Shown here: in pieces, positions 24,446 through 36,335 of the stretch
Position numbering within the stretch: the first letter of the stretch is position 1
How the letters are laid out: every line of letters starts with the position of its first letter
From: Scytalidium lignicola
Lineage: Eukaryota > Ascomycota > Leotiomycetes
Assembly (NCBI GenBank): GCA_002812745.2
Contig: NCSJ02000330.1
Location: forward strand, 1 to 45,575
Direction of reading: 5' to 3'
DNA length: 45,575 nucleotides
Notes under the pieces: generated by a model
Seen by the model: the letters and a program-made list of their open reading frames with translations, nothing else
Databases searched by the model: none
What the model was told of the DNA's origin: nothing
Program-made: the position numbers and the translations under genes

Positions 24446-26462
24446 AGCAAGCTTAATAAGCGAGCCTTCACAAGCTTTCCACGCCTAGTAGGTCAAGAAA
24501 AGGCAGAAAGACATTTGAGCTTTCATTCACCAATAACCATTTTCTATTTCCGCTTCATCTAGTTACCGCGAGACAGAAGTGGCTTACCTTGAAAGGTAAC
24601 TCCTGTATTGTTAAACATTCAAGCATTCAATGAATCACCCCATAGCGATCAGATATATACATGCAGAAGGTCTTAATAATGAAAACATACATCACAGTGC
24701 TAAATGAGCTAGTGGTGTAATTGGTCAAAAAGGTACTGCAAAGCTGAGATCTATGAATGCAATGTATGTGATACATGTACTGTCAACACCTCACACCTCC
24801 ACTGATATTGACAAAAAGATTCACGAGAAGGAAGAAGCTTAGACCAAAAGAATATAGATCGAGCTGGGACTCCCTCAGGTCGGCGTTATCATTTAACACG
24901 TGAGTTTCCCAGTCCTAAATTCAGGTGAAAGAATGATCGAAGGACAAGAGAGTGTAGACCCTGAACAATATAGTCCTTGCTGGCTATAGGTTTCAAGAGA
25001 ATTTCAGACAGGGAAATATTCAGCCTGACTTCCTTATCTATACCTATACTCTTTCATGAGTGGTATCCAGCCCAGATCAAAGATAAGTTTAGAAAATTGA
25101 AAGTTTGTAAGCATCTGTTGGAGTTGTTGACAAGCCCACCTCCGCTGACTCGTGTATAGTTTAAAGTCTATCGATGATTACCTCAATATCATCTGTCAGT
25201 ATCGAGTGATCTATCTTGACTCTGCTGAATATTTAGAAGGTTCATGGGAAGCACACTTACAAGTTGCATCTCATAGCTTCTCACAGGGAGATCACTGACT
25301 TCGGGTTCGTGGTGATACAGAAGAGAGGGATTTAACTTGTCCAATTAAATACAGGCCAAAACGAATAGATTTAATAGCCATCCCACTGTATGCTGAAGCC
25401 ACGAAACACTACAACCAACCTCTTCTATGTGCTATATTGACTGCTATCTTCAGACCCTCAGGACATTTATGCATAATTGCAATTGAAATAGTTATTTAAG
25501 AGGTAATTGTCTCATTCAGCTCCACGTATGCCAGGAGTAATTTCATACTAGCTTCTACGCTGATCTTTGTTGAGATATACCAGGATCAATAATTGTCTTC
25601 ACTGACAACGAGACATTGATCACCAAGACTTGTAGTCTCTTTTTGGCACTGTTTGAACATTCTTTGTGGTGCCGTCTGGGGTGCTTGAATCATCAAATTC
25701 GAAGATATTATCTTTATCTCAAATGTCAGTAAGTCGCTTTTGCTGGAGCGAAGGCAGTTTCCTCAATACTTCCTCAAATTCATCGAGCCAAGCACCATTG
25801 GCAAAACCACTTAAGTTTTTGATCGGTAGAAAAATTGGAAGATAAGATATTTTGGTCGATGTAGGCACTACTTTATCTTATGATGAAGAGGCAAGAACCC
25901 GAGTTATCGCGGGTGATTATGGCAAGCCCTAACGAGGTCCCAGCATGGCCTCGGTCACGGTACCGGTTGTACGGAGTGAAGGGAGATTCATGCGACAGGG
26001 TGTTCTCTAATTACAGTGCATGTAGTAGCCGTTAGGAAGCTGAGATAACACGGGAGCCAATATATTTTAGAACAACTGATAGATTAAGATTACGAATTGA
26101 TCTCTGCCCCCTAAAAGAAGGGAGAGAGGTTTCTCCTTTATAGGAGCAAAGCTAGGTGGCTACCACGTAATGGATAAGCAAAGACCTCTTGCACATTAGA
26201 ATAAACCATTGTTTTATGATAATAATTATATTTGTACGAGACGGCTATCTATTGGAGAGGAGTTGTGGTTTGGATAGCGAGCAAGAGAAGAACAAGGTCA
26301 ATAAAGAAACCAGGTGTCAAAGAAGTTCCTGATAATTAGCCATCCGATCTTCCGCCGTCTGTACGAGAGCCACCCTGCCATCATATCCCCTGCCAATCAG
26401 CTTAATTTGACTTCAACGGCTCGGTTCTTTCTCGAACCACTTAAATACCGTGCTGTGGTATA
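24446..26462. other. Gene-poor interval with a possible gypsy integrase relic
   Basis: No intact gene. Around 25550-25680 the plus strand reads a degenerate series including IPGSIIVFTDNETLIT and a Phe/Leu-rich run. Its order resembles the integrase core of gypsy elements (G-x-P-x-x-I-x-SD-x-x-x-x-F-T-S). The expected SD is lost and stops surround it. A GC-richer patch near 25900-25985 has no assigned identity. Confidence 0.35.
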
Positions 26463-29400
26463 TCAAAATTTTCTAATAACACGTCCCTTCTTCTTGAACC
26501 ATCCTAAAAAGTTAAAGAGATCTTGATTTCGGGAAGTTGCGGTGGACAAGAATTGACCTTCCTCCATGTCTGACGCTTGTAGAGCCTTTGCCGTGGGCGA
26601 AGTTACTGTGTCCACATCCCCGATCACAAAGAACATCTCCGTATGTCTAGTGCTGCTGACGTTAAGCCTACGGGAGTCAGTAAGGAAGCCTGGACCGGAC
26701 TCCTTCGTCACGGTCATAACGAAGAATGTGACTGGGGCTTCATTCCCTTGAAAGGAATCTGAAGTGGCCACGATTACATCAGCAAGAGGTGCTTGTGATG
26801 GAGGGAGCTGTCCAAGTTGAGTACGCAAGTAGCTTTGCATTGCACGATAGGGTACAATGACCAACATATCTTTGGGTTGGATCCTCAGTCCCTTACCTAT
26901 CTTCTCCATCAAGGCAAATAGTTTTTTCGCTTGACCAGGATTGTATCGTGACATTTCTGGTGTTTTTTGGCACACTGTTCCACCGCAATGGATGAAAACC
27001 GGCGAAAGCATCCCTGCAGGCGATGGGGTGACATTCCGATCCAGTTCCTTTAAAAAAGAATCAATTTTGGTGACATACTGATATCTTGGATTGTTACTCA
27101 ATTGAGTAAGATCCGTATACTGAACCTTAAGCTTGTTGTAGTTCAGCTCCTTTGCAAGGTTAAATCCACCGTTGCAGATTCGCAGCTGCTCGTCTAAAAT
27201 GAAACAAGGCCATGCGGTACATCTAATCTTCTCTAGGAAGGAAAGAGATGCATACTGGTTAAACGTATGGGCGAAGACCGACTTCGATGTTCCGTTTACC
27301 ATTATCTCTTTCTGTCTATGCTTGCTCATAACGGCTGGGAGTAATTGAAAGGGATCCCCCGCGATAATGAGTGGACGTGAATCTCTCCAGGCTATCATTC
27401 CTTCAGCTTGGGTCATAGCTCCGGCTTCGTCGATGATAGTAACTTTAGCTATATTCTTGTTGAAATTTTTTACAAGGGTATCAAGAGATCCGTAAGCAGT
27501 TGACACAACAATATCGGCGACGAAGCTGATTTGTAGCATTGTCCTTTTAATTTGTGCTGGTACCGATGGAAACCTCTCTTCGTCTGCTCTTTTCTCCTTT
27601 AGCTCTTTCAGCGTTGTACCACCAAGGAATTTGCGAACATCGTCGTAAGCAGGGTCACGGGAAAGATCCAGCTGCAGCTGAATGAGTTTCTTCGAATCAT
27701 TCACGGGGTCTAGCCGATAGCCTTGATAATTCATCACCTTCAAAAACCACTCTGCAAAAGAATGACCCATTCCCCAGAACATAGAGCTCCAGGGGTTTGA
27801 GTCAGATCCGGGGATAATGCCATTATTCTTAACAATGTAGAGGACGGCTTCAACTTCAGCGCGCTCATTGTGAGCTCTTATTATGAGGGGTCTGCGTTTT
27901 ACCTCCAGCTTGCCTTTATTAAAATTGCTAAGTGTTTTTATTGACGCCACCTCGAGTTTGGTAACAAGCGCGTTGGCTGCTGCATGAGTTGGTGTACAAC
28001 AAATGAGTCGATCCTTCTCACTGGAACCGAGGCACAGCATGGCCAAAGCAGCCAATAAGGAAGATTTTCCACCCCCGGGCATATCAATTATAGGCAGCAG
28101 ACCCAGAGGAACTCCGTGAAGAACGTTTCCCAATCTAGTTTCTTGCCTTTTTGTAAGATTAGCTCTCACTGCCATCTGCCAATCTTCGTTGACCCCTTTG
28201 ATGAAACTGACTATTGGAAGACTTGGAGTTTGACAGGAGATCTGACCGCCCTGCATCACGATTCTCTGCCATTTGTTCCTATCGGGGTCGGATGCACTAC
28301 CGGAACCGAGGGTTGCCACTGTAGATCTAATCGCAATGATATCCGGATCATTTTCCACATCGGCATCTGTGTCATAATCGGCGTCTGAGCACTCGTCGAC
28401 TGAATAGTCCTCATCCGAGAATTCCTGATCAAAACTGCCCTCACTTGACTCGGAGTCATGATGGCGCCAGAACTTCTTGGATTTGGACTTGTGCAGCTTG
28501 ATATTAGGTGGTGAAATGCGGTTCACTGCCGCAACCTTTCGCTTTGCTACCTTTTGTCCTTCGACGAGCTTGAGATAGACTGGTGTGAAAAGGAGTTTCG
28601 AAGTATCGGTGGTTAACTCGCTTTGTTTCATTGTTACGATACGCTTCTTGTGTAGCGCTATATAGGAAGGTGTAGCAGGATTGAGGGGCCTTCGGACTTT
28701 GATAACCAGATTTCCTGGGTGATCGAATGGCGCCCGAACAACATACCCCTCCCAATATTTATTGTCTTTCAATTTTTTCTTTTTACCTTGCACTTCTTCT
28801 TTTGCCCCCTTCTTGGGTTTTGGGTCGAAGCATAATCTCACCTCTTCTCCTAATGCCAAGAGCAAGTTTACTGTATGCGGAAATTTTTGGTTCTATTAAT
28901 GAAATTCGTGAGCCATGTGTCATGAAACCAATAGGAAATGGGTCCAGCATCCTTTCAGAAATGGGGAGATGAAGTTGTCGAAGGTAGAAAAGTACTTACA
29001 AAGTCGTGTTTCAGAATTACCCAATATTCACTTTCTTTTTTCTCATTCGTCTTTGCATCTGGATAGACATGGACAAATATTGCATTCAATTTCTTATCGC
29101 GAATAGTCTCAGCGTCGAGCATGACATCGAAAATATCTTGAACAATAGCTTGGGTGGCGGTAATACCCCAATCACCAAAGCGGTTGAAATAGAACATCTC
29201 TTGGTAAGGATTGGGGACCTGAGCTTGGCATTGTGGAATGGCTCGTTCAAATCTTTTCATGTCCCAATCTAGTCTTGTTGCAAATTTGCTCTGTGGGTTC
29301 GCCACTCTGAAATTGGTATATGGAATTATGTTTCCGCTCTGGTAAAAGATATTTCCCATTGTGCGGATAGATCTGATGCTCGACGCGTAGTCAACAAGGA

Positions 29401-30073
29401 TGACCTCAAACAGAGGTTTCATAACTAAGTTCTTCAAGAACATATTACCAGCAACTGGTACTTTATCTTGCATAATGTTTTGTAGATGAGTTGAGCCTTG
29501 GTAAGGCCACGGGTATCCTTCAATATGAGGTTCGCTAATAATCTTGAATTGTATCTTGATTAGATTTTGTGGAAGGCTTTCGCCAACAGCAGTGACATCT
29601 TTTTGTGCTAGCCGCTGTCGCTGAACGGGAGTGACTTTGCTCATCCTCATATGGAAGGTATTAGGGAGAAATTTTATTCGGATCTTATGAGTGGCTGAAG
29701 TTCCTGCCTGGTGAAAGTATTCAACCTCTGGTTTCTTCTGGTTGGTATCAAAATCCCTGTATAGCTTCGCCTGGATCGCAATATAGGGCTCTGTCTGTCC
29801 ATCTTTTCGAGCCGGAGAGCACAACAGCCCCCAATTGATAGACTTAGGGTCTTCTTTTTTCCCTATCTTACCTATATACAGCTCTTCGCTGGTAGTTGGA
29901 TTAGTGTAACACAGAATAGCCGTGGGCGCACACAACTCTACGACTTTGGTGAGCGTTTCTGGAGAGAGCTGTGTGTCTGGATCTTTGAACCCGTTTGCGG
30001 TTGATGCTTGAGTGTTGATGTTTTGCCAGGAAGGTTCAGGAGCCGCGCCTACGGCCGGAAGGTATGGATTCAT
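26463..30073 (-). CDS. UPF1-like superfamily 1 helicase, 1167 aa
   Basis: Two exons: 30073-29000 (358 codons) and 28892-26463. The 107-nt intron runs from GTAAGT to TTAATAG, phase 0, and joins VILKHDF to NQKFPHTVN. The first about 500 residues form an unrecognised N-terminal region. An acidic Ser/Asp stretch lies at about 505-535. The C-terminal half has SF1 motifs in order: MPGGGKSSLL (Walker A, about 629), TPTHAAANAL (Ia, about 658), IDEAGAMTQ (Walker B, about 846), AGDPFQLLP (III, about 870), LDEQLR (IV, about 924), TSDSFQGNEA (V, about 1068) and RRLNVSSTR (VI, about 1099). The Walker A is PGGGKS rather than the usual GPPGTGKT, but the essential GK(S/T) is kept. All motifs needed for ATP hydrolysis appear present. 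Whether it acts on RNA or DNA is unknown. It sits alone in AT-rich surroundings. Confidence 0.88.
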
Positions 30074-30986
30074 TACTTATGGTGCTCAGACGGTATTCAT
30101 GCTATATGCAACATGTAAGCAGAGATGTTGTGGAGAGATATTGTTGTATCGAAGTTGAAAAGAAGGGAGCTCACAGTAATATATGTTAACTGTTGAAGTT
30201 CAGAAGTATGTGTAAGTGAGGTTTGTCGGATATAATTAATGTAGGCAGGCACAGCGTTTAAAGACCTGAGATTATTTTTCGGAAGCTCCAGTTTGTCTGT
30301 CTAGACGTTCTGCAAGGGCTATTGGCTTATTCTATGTTTCCAAAGATGCAATGCAGGAAGCAAACAGTGTGTTTCACGAAGAAATCTAATACAATCAAGG
30401 TTGTTTGTGAAAAAGTTGTGCAAAGGCTATTGAGGAAAAGTTTACTTGTATAGAGCCTATTTTCGCACAATTATTCACTATGTCTTTCCACTTATCACTT
30501 AACTAGATATTCTATTTGCCTTTTGACCGTAACAACAAAACCTCACATGTTACTTAGGCCTATAGATAACGATGGCGTCTCATGCATGCACAGGGCTCCA
30601 GAATGTGCAAGCGTTAATAAGGCTCCTGGAAGGCTACTCAAGCTCTTAGATTCTACAGTCCTTGCAATAATCTAATGGTTCTCTGGCTATTATGATCGAC
30701 GAATCCTTTCACCTAAACAAATTAAAAAAGAATTCAACTTGAACGTATCTTAAAATACAATTCTGAAAGCATTAGCATGATTTGGATATCATTACTATAT
30801 GCATGATTGCAAACTTAGAACCTCTACAAAAAACAGATTATTACGTCGGACTTTTTATATTGCAAACTGGGATCGGCTACTTTAGTATTAGAGGGATGGA
30901 ATATACACAGATAAGACTATTACGTGTACAGATATGCTTAGACGTTAGCAATTACTTAAAGCTAGGAATAAACAATAATATCTTAA
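30074..30986. other. AT-rich flank of the helicase and of the transposon cluster
   Basis: The first few hundred bases should contain the helicase promoter. Beyond about 30.7 kb the sequence may belong to the 5' half of the decayed Tc1/mariner element, but no frame could be followed with confidence. Confidence 0.4.
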
Positions 30987-31052
30987 TTGTAACCAATTTA
31001 CCTTTTATTCAGGCTATAAGTTGGTTATGGCATAAGTTACAATTGGTTACAA
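30987..31052. repeat. 12-bp perfect inverted repeat
   Basis: TTGTAACCAATT (30987-30998) and AATTGGTTACAA (31041-31052) can pair across a 42-nt loop. The pair lies in the degenerate transposase region and may be fortuitous. Confidence 0.6.
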
Positions 31053-31221
31053 CTACAAATCTAACCTTGTTTTTACATTATATAAAGAAGAAGGTAAAGC
31101 ATTTACTTAAAAGAAGTATGCAAGTCAAATCCTCGAAGGACTACTAAAAGAGATATTTGAAGTAAAGCAATTAGAAGAAGGCTTTAAAATACTAAGATTA
31201 TTTTAATATGTAGAGGATAAC

Positions 31222-31332
31222 TGTTAGAGCCCGCACGTGATGCGCCAGGCACGTGAACAGAGTACTCCAAAATAGGGGCTCGCTTTCCCCGATTGTGATT
31301 CACTGTCTCCACCCTGGACTCAGTCCATAACA
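31222..31332. mobile_element. 111-bp solo LTR with 5-bp target duplication
   Basis: Begins TGTTAGAGCC and ends CATAACA, so the termini are TG...CA with the inverted pentamers TGTTA/TAACA. It is flanked on both sides by ATAAC (31217-31221 and 31333-31337). Removing the element plus one ATAAC rejoins the two halves of the transposase frame exactly (EDN then SRVHG). This independently supports the boundaries. No internal retrotransposon sequence remains. The length is short for an LTR, so a TRIM-type parent is possible. Confidence 0.85.
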
Positions 31333-31658
31333 ATAACAGCCGAGTGCATGGCAAAAAGAATACAGATAAAAATGGAAGGCTATATAATGGGATTTGAATA
31401 GAATGCCATATCAATTCAATTGATTGGGCTCCTCAATCCCCTGACTTGAATTCTATTGAAAATATATGGCAAGTCCTTAAGCAATTACTCAGAAATCGCA
31501 AGCCAGCAGGTAGGTGGAAACTGGAGGATCTCAACGCAGCCATACAAGATATATGGGAGAATAAGATATCAATCGAACGGCATATTAACCACTTTATCGA
31601 TACTATGCCTGAAAGGATAGCCAAGGTCAGGTTACGAAAAGGAGGCCCTTCAGGGTGG

Positions 31659-31675
31659 TAGTAATAGTAGGAGGN

Positions 31676-31742
<67 letters not shown>

Positions 31743-31743
31743 A
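31659..31743. repeat. TAG trinucleotide microsatellite
   Basis: Over twenty TAG units run between the transposase stop and the terminal repeat, with one N at 31675. True repeat length is uncertain because such tracts collapse in assemblies. Confidence 0.95.
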
Positions 31744-31830
31744 AATAGCAATGTAAAGTTGCCTTTTTAGGTGACAGAATTCGCTTGCTTGCATGGGGTG
31801 CGCGAGCCTTTTCTGACACCTCCTTACGTA

Positions 31831-32934
31831 CATTATACAGTTGGGGAAGCTAGTGAGCTATGGATGGAAATATTCAGGCCTCTTAAGAAGAATTGTAGAG
31901 CTTCCACTGCAATAACAAGATCGTTCACGCCAGAGCTTCTAGGACAATCCTTCCACCGCCCGTCTTATCCAATATATCTTTTTATCCAACCTGACAGTGC
32001 AGGATTTCGTAACGCCGGCCTGAGATATTTTTTTTTCCAATCATACTCTTTATTTGACCTCCTAATTTATAGGCGTTTGTAGAGACTCTTCGGGCTACAG
32101 TACATGGTTTCCTTTACTACTATTCCCATTATTTTGCCATTCCCCTGAATTGCGCTGCCAGTAGTAGGAGAATAATTAATAGTAAAGGGGCAAAGGATAG
32201 AGCCTTACTCAAAAGCCTAAACCCGAGCTACTCAAATTCCCATACACCCATCATTCTGTAGTCTAGTCCACCATCTCCTTGTATTGTATACTGCGCATTG
32301 TGCAATTTTAGCTTCTCAAGGTCCATCCCCTGTTATGATGTCTGTTTATAGTAGAGTTTGGTTTGACTGTTTTTCATCCTACTATATGAGGATGCTTGTT
32401 GATTATCTGGGTCCGTAACTCGGTATGTTTGTTGATAGTTGTTCTTCCTTCAAGACGCGTTTTGTTGTCGTGATCAATCTCAGAGACTGAACAATTGTTA
32501 GACAGGAAAGTGGGTTCACCACATCCATTTTCAATCGAATTAAGGTACAGCATAGATCTTGAAAGGGGGAACCAAACCCTTTCGCGATGGTGCTGTGGTT
32601 ATCTCTATCTGTGGTGTTTCAGGAGGTTCGGAAGGTTGATTTTCGACGTGTTAACGTGTTGTTGATGGAGGAATAATTATCGCTGAATGACTCGATCTTG
32701 GCTCTACAGACTATGCTGTAGGTTCGTAGCCCTCACCGCGTACAGGTGTTGAGTTTCGAGGGCCTCGGCCTGAGATATGGTTAGTAATGCATGCGCACAG
32801 GAAAGAGTCAAGCTTGGGGGAAGGATGGAGCGTACATCCTGTGCTCTAGAAAGCAGTCCTCTACCAAGTTGCAATCTGGTATATCTTGGTAATCCTGACT
32901 CAAGCACATCGTAAAGCCGAGGTATATCTTTGGG
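31831..32934. other. Gene-poor interval between two transposon remnants
   Basis: No recognised gene. A minus-strand frame at 32704-32934 (includes YDVLESGLPRYTRLQLGRGL) lies in the same frame just after the HTH remnant's stop. It may be further transposon sequence, but it matches no transposase motif known to me. Confidence 0.4.
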
Positions 32935-33209
32935 TCAGGATATATGTGTAAAACACACAGCTCGATGATATTTCGTCCTTTTTAGCCATCCACGTGCTGT
33001 TCCATCAGGAACATGTAATTCTTTGGCTGCATGAAGCTTAGAATAACCGTCGTGGACCTTGGTTTTATATCGCACACGTGTAGGAGTATCCCAAACCATT
33101 AACATCAGTAGTAAATAAGTAAGAAGGGCGAAGTAAACAATGCGTGTTTATAAAAGCGGCAGTATATTGGCTTTACCGCCTTGCATGGGGTGCGCGAGCC
33201 CCTTACGTA
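32935..33209 (-). mobile_element. N-terminal remnant of a second Tc1/mariner element
   Basis: On the minus strand the frame from ATG 33099 codes 54 residues before TGA (MVWDTPTRVRYKTKVHDGYS..., ending THIS). The segment GYSKLHAAKELHVPDGTARG followed by WLKR is the helix-turn-helix typical of Tc1/mariner DNA-binding domains. Outside it, at 33181-33209, lies TTGCATGGGGTGCGCGAGCC then CCTTACGTA. This is the same terminal sequence found at the 3' end of the plus-strand element at 31789-31830, in the arrangement expected of an inverted terminal repeat. The catalytic half is missing here. Confidence 0.75.
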
Positions 33210-35085
33210 ATATCACAGTATCCATTTTTAACTAACGTTAACTTACCCACATCTTGATCCCCAGCCATATGTTCTAGCTGCTTAATAATGCTGTTTAGTC
33301 CAATCGCCTTTCCTACAGCCTACGTTGCCCCCGCTTCTAAAGCAACATGAACAATATGAACGTGGAAATGATAATAAGTGGGCTTTCCTAGTTGTAGACA
33401 ATTTTTTATTAATAGTGAATATTGCCTTCAATGGGTTCAATCTTTTCTATAATAAGAATATTATCCCATACTATTGTCTTATACTGTTCTTCAACTACTA
33501 TGTATTCTTTAGCTTAAGTAGACTGCATTGATAGAACTGTTTGTAACCGCGCCCGTTTTGATCCCGAGTCTACATTTATTTTGACGCTTAACTTATGCAT
33601 TCAGATCGAACACTTAGCGGCGCCCTCTCGAGCCCTCTCGAATGTGCCTTCCCGAATATTTCTTGACACATATTTCGTATACTGATACAAAAGGTTGATT
33701 TATTTTTGCATATACATAGTTGTATTTAAGTTTCAAGAGCTTGAAGATGTCAGATTTATGATACTATCAATGATGATCTGTGAAACAAGCTCTCTCAAAG
33801 CAATAATTAAGAATCCCAAGACATATTATTGCTGAAATAATGATCATAAATAGTAAAATATTTTTTATCTTCAAAGTTACTTAATAGCCATTTTACATCA
33901 TACACGGACATGTTTCGATACTAACCAGGGTAGTTCCTCCCTGTGTGGCCTGTCAAAGGGACGTGGAACTGCATTGTATTATTATCTAGAGCCTAATCTG
34001 ACAAATTAATGCTATAAATAAACATCGTATAATATTATCTTATAGATAAGACTGACCTCTCATAGCTATTTGAATAGACTAACATGATTCAATATATACA
34101 TTAAAGGCAAACCTATCAGTCTTTAAGCCAACGACTTCGAGATTATCGATTGCGAGAATTATAGTATTATGATATTTCAGCTTCATTAAAACAATATATT
34201 GGATGATATTGTGAGGGGAGTGCGATCGTGTTGTACGGTTGATTACGTACGGTAGCGATATGGGGTTCGTAGGTGCGCGATCCGTATGCCGTAAAGTGTA
34301 GCTGAGCAACAACCAACCAATCAAGTGGTAGGGTGTGGTAGAATAAGAGAAAGGAGGCTTGATTAAGTGGTAAAATCTGGTAAAATCTGGGGTTGAGGGA
34401 TCTCCGCTCGTACGTATGTAGGGAACGGGAATTCCCTACCAGAATATCAGTAATATTAGGCTATTAATAGTTGGGTTGAACACTTAAAGATATTGAATAT
34501 TAAACAGTAATAAGTATTTGAGAAGAAATTGAACTGTTAACAGATTACTTTAGTTCAAACGCAGCAGAGATTCGTTGACTTAAATAATGTCCGGCGTAAT
34601 ACTTGTCAAGAAGAGCACGCTACTCGTGAAGAAAATCTTAGTGTTCACCAATGGAGCAAGAGTGAGATGAGGATTTAAAAAGACTTTCCATTTTTATAAC
34701 CATACTATTATGAAAAACCAAATACTTGGGTTTCAGGACTGGCATTCGGTTCTATAGATTTTTAATTGACAAATAAACGTAACATTACATCACAATCCTT
34801 CAAGTTAACAAAGTTAAAACGGGATTCACGTACATTAAAGTGAACCACTACTGACTAATAATACTAAATTAAGTACACCGGCTTCGTGGAGCCTTCATTT
34901 CCATCCACCTCCTCTCCCATTTTATATTCCCATCTCCGATTCGTAATCTTAAAATAATTCCATTACAATCCAGGACAAGTAACAAGGTTGCCTTTCTTGT
35001 TTTACCCTGCTTCCCCAGAATGTATAAAACTTATCTATTATTGAGAGAGAAATGCAGAAGAGTACTAAACGCCGAGAAAGTGACT
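33210..35085. other. AT-rich interval without a recognisable gene
   Basis: Very AT-rich, no coding signature. Small structures include a tandem TGGTAAAATC duplication near 34367-34390 and a hairpin with arms GTAGGGAA (34418-34425) and TTCCCTAC (34432-34439). The part next to 35086 should carry the 3' end of the F-box gene. Confidence 0.5.
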
Positions 35086-36204
35086 TCATGGAACTTGAGC
35101 AAACAACTTCTGTAATACCCTTGGTGTCAAAACTCGATCAATGGTATACTCTTCATCATACTCGAAAGCATTAGATATTAATCTAGCATAAGGGGTAATA
35201 GGTTTGGTAGTCGCACGGCCGTTGTTGCTTCCAATATGGCAGAGCCATTGTGGATCATTGTAAAACCTACCTTCCCCTAGGTCTTTCCATGATGTCACCA
35301 CAACAGCCAGAGCAGCGAGCGAGCCATTCTCCCTTAAAAATCGTTTCGTGTCAACTCGTACTTCCTTATAGCAATACTTGCACTTATATATGACAGATGT
35401 TTGAAACTCCTGGCTTCCAAAACCGTTATTACCATAACACCAACGGATCTTGTTGCAAGTCGGGTTTGTGGAGCTAAAAACATATCCGTGGGGACACCAA
35501 CCAGCACAAAAATTTGGTATGCTTATTTGACATCCAGCACACTTGATTAAGAAAAAGCACTGCTCGCGAACAACCAACCTACCATTAACGATCCGCGACA
35601 ACCACGACCAATAACGATCTGTAGTTGTTCTATCAACCGCTAGAAAGGTAGTGTCCTGTGACAACAGGGATAACAGATCATTGTGTTCTTTTCCTTGTCG
35701 ATATCTTTTCATAGTCATGCGAAAGATGACTGGGCTGAATTTACTGAAAAGACATCTCCGTACTTTCATAGCATCATCCTTCCTCTTGCATGGGGCCCAA
35801 GGGACAAAGTTGAAACCGGCAGTAGTTCTACGGCGAAAGTGACTTTTGGCCGCTTTTATATCATGATACTTTCTGCAATAGTGACATGCAATTTGATCTG
35901 GAAAATCTTGCCCTACTAAGTCCCAGAATCGACAGAAGATGTCGCGATTATCCTTTTTCTTTAAACCTAAAACGTATTGGTTCCCGAGAGCTGAACGAAT
36001 CCGCCGAGAACAGAGAGAAAATACAGCAGTAGATTCGGGTGGTAAGAAACCAGTTATATATAAAATAAGTTCGAACGGAAGCTTGTCGAATTGAGAAGGT
36101 ACACCCGATTTAAGAATAAGCGTTTGTATATTGGATATTTTGGAAGATGTTCCGCGATATATTTCAAAGCGAATGCGGAATTTAGGAATCTTGAGTAAAC
36201 CCAT
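35086..36204 (-). CDS. F-box protein with Cys-rich segments
   Basis: Single exon, 372 aa, start MGLLKIPKFRIRF. Residues about 38-70 (FDKLPFELILYITGFL followed by PPESTAVFSLCSRRIR) match an F-box: LP-x-E-[LI]-x-x-x-[IV] then a hydrophobic helix. F-box proteins recruit substrates to SCF ubiquitin ligases through Skp1. Downstream are Cys/His clusters, CHYCRKYHD, CAGCQ...CAGWCPHG and CKYCYKEV, possibly zinc-binding. No WD40 or leucine-rich repeats are seen, so the substrate-recognition part is of an unrecognised type. Single-exon F-box genes in AT-rich, TE-flanked DNA often belong to expanded families in fungi; that statement is general knowledge. Confidence 0.8.
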   Translation of the reverse strand: MGLLKIPKFRIRFEIYRGTSSKISNIQTLILKSGVPSQFDKLPFELILYITGFLPPESTAVFSLCSRRIRSALGNQYVLGLKKKDNRDIFCRFWDLVGQDFPDQIACHYCRKYHDIKAAKSHFRRRTTAGFNFVPWAPCKRKDDAMKVRRCLFSKFSPVIFRMTMKRYRQGKEHNDLLSLLSQDTTFLAVDRTTTDRYWSWLSRIVNGRLVVREQCFFLIKCAGCQISIPNFCAGWCPHGYVFSSTNPTCNKIRWCYGNNGFGSQEFQTSVIYKCKYCYKEVRVDTKRFLRENGSLAALAVVVTSWKDLGEGRFYNDPQWLCHIGSNNGRATTKPITPYARLISNAFEYDEEYTIDRVLTPRVLQKLFAQVP

Positions 36205-36335
36205 TTTGAAATTTGATATATCAAGTTTGTTAAAAAGGAAAACTGTAAAGAACAGAATGTATGCATGTCAAAATATATATGGTCAGGAGATCTAGTCTAT
36301 TCTAAAATTGATCAGTCGAAATAGAAATTCATATA

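Larger units (their letters stand above)
31000..31830 (+). mobile_element. Decayed Tc1/mariner element, disrupted by a solo LTR
   Basis: One plus-strand frame runs through the catalytic half of a Tc1/mariner transposase with in-frame stops: VMA, stop, VTIGYNYKSNLVF (31027-31074), then QILEGLLKEIFEVKQ, then VEDN at 31210-31221. The LTR at 31222-31332 interrupts here. The same frame resumes at 31338 with SRVHGKKN and continues through IDWAPQSPDLNSIENIW to the stop near 31660. EDN and SPDLNSIEN are the second and third catalytic blocks. From the Asp of EDN there are 36 residues to the Asp of PDLN and 41 to the Glu of IEN, counting one premature stop. A TAG microsatellite and a terminal-repeat-like end, TTGCATGGGGTGCGCGAGCC ... 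TACGTA (31789-31830), follow. No 5' end is found. Non-functional. Confidence 0.85.

Noticed and set aside
26400..26450. tRNA-like T-arm (GGTTC...GAACC)
   Set aside because: No acceptor stem, D-arm or anticodon arm could be placed around it; no tRNA gene was found in the window by eye.
31433..31819. Minus-strand frame rich in threonine
   Set aside because: Generated by reading the TAG microsatellite and the mariner transposase backwards.
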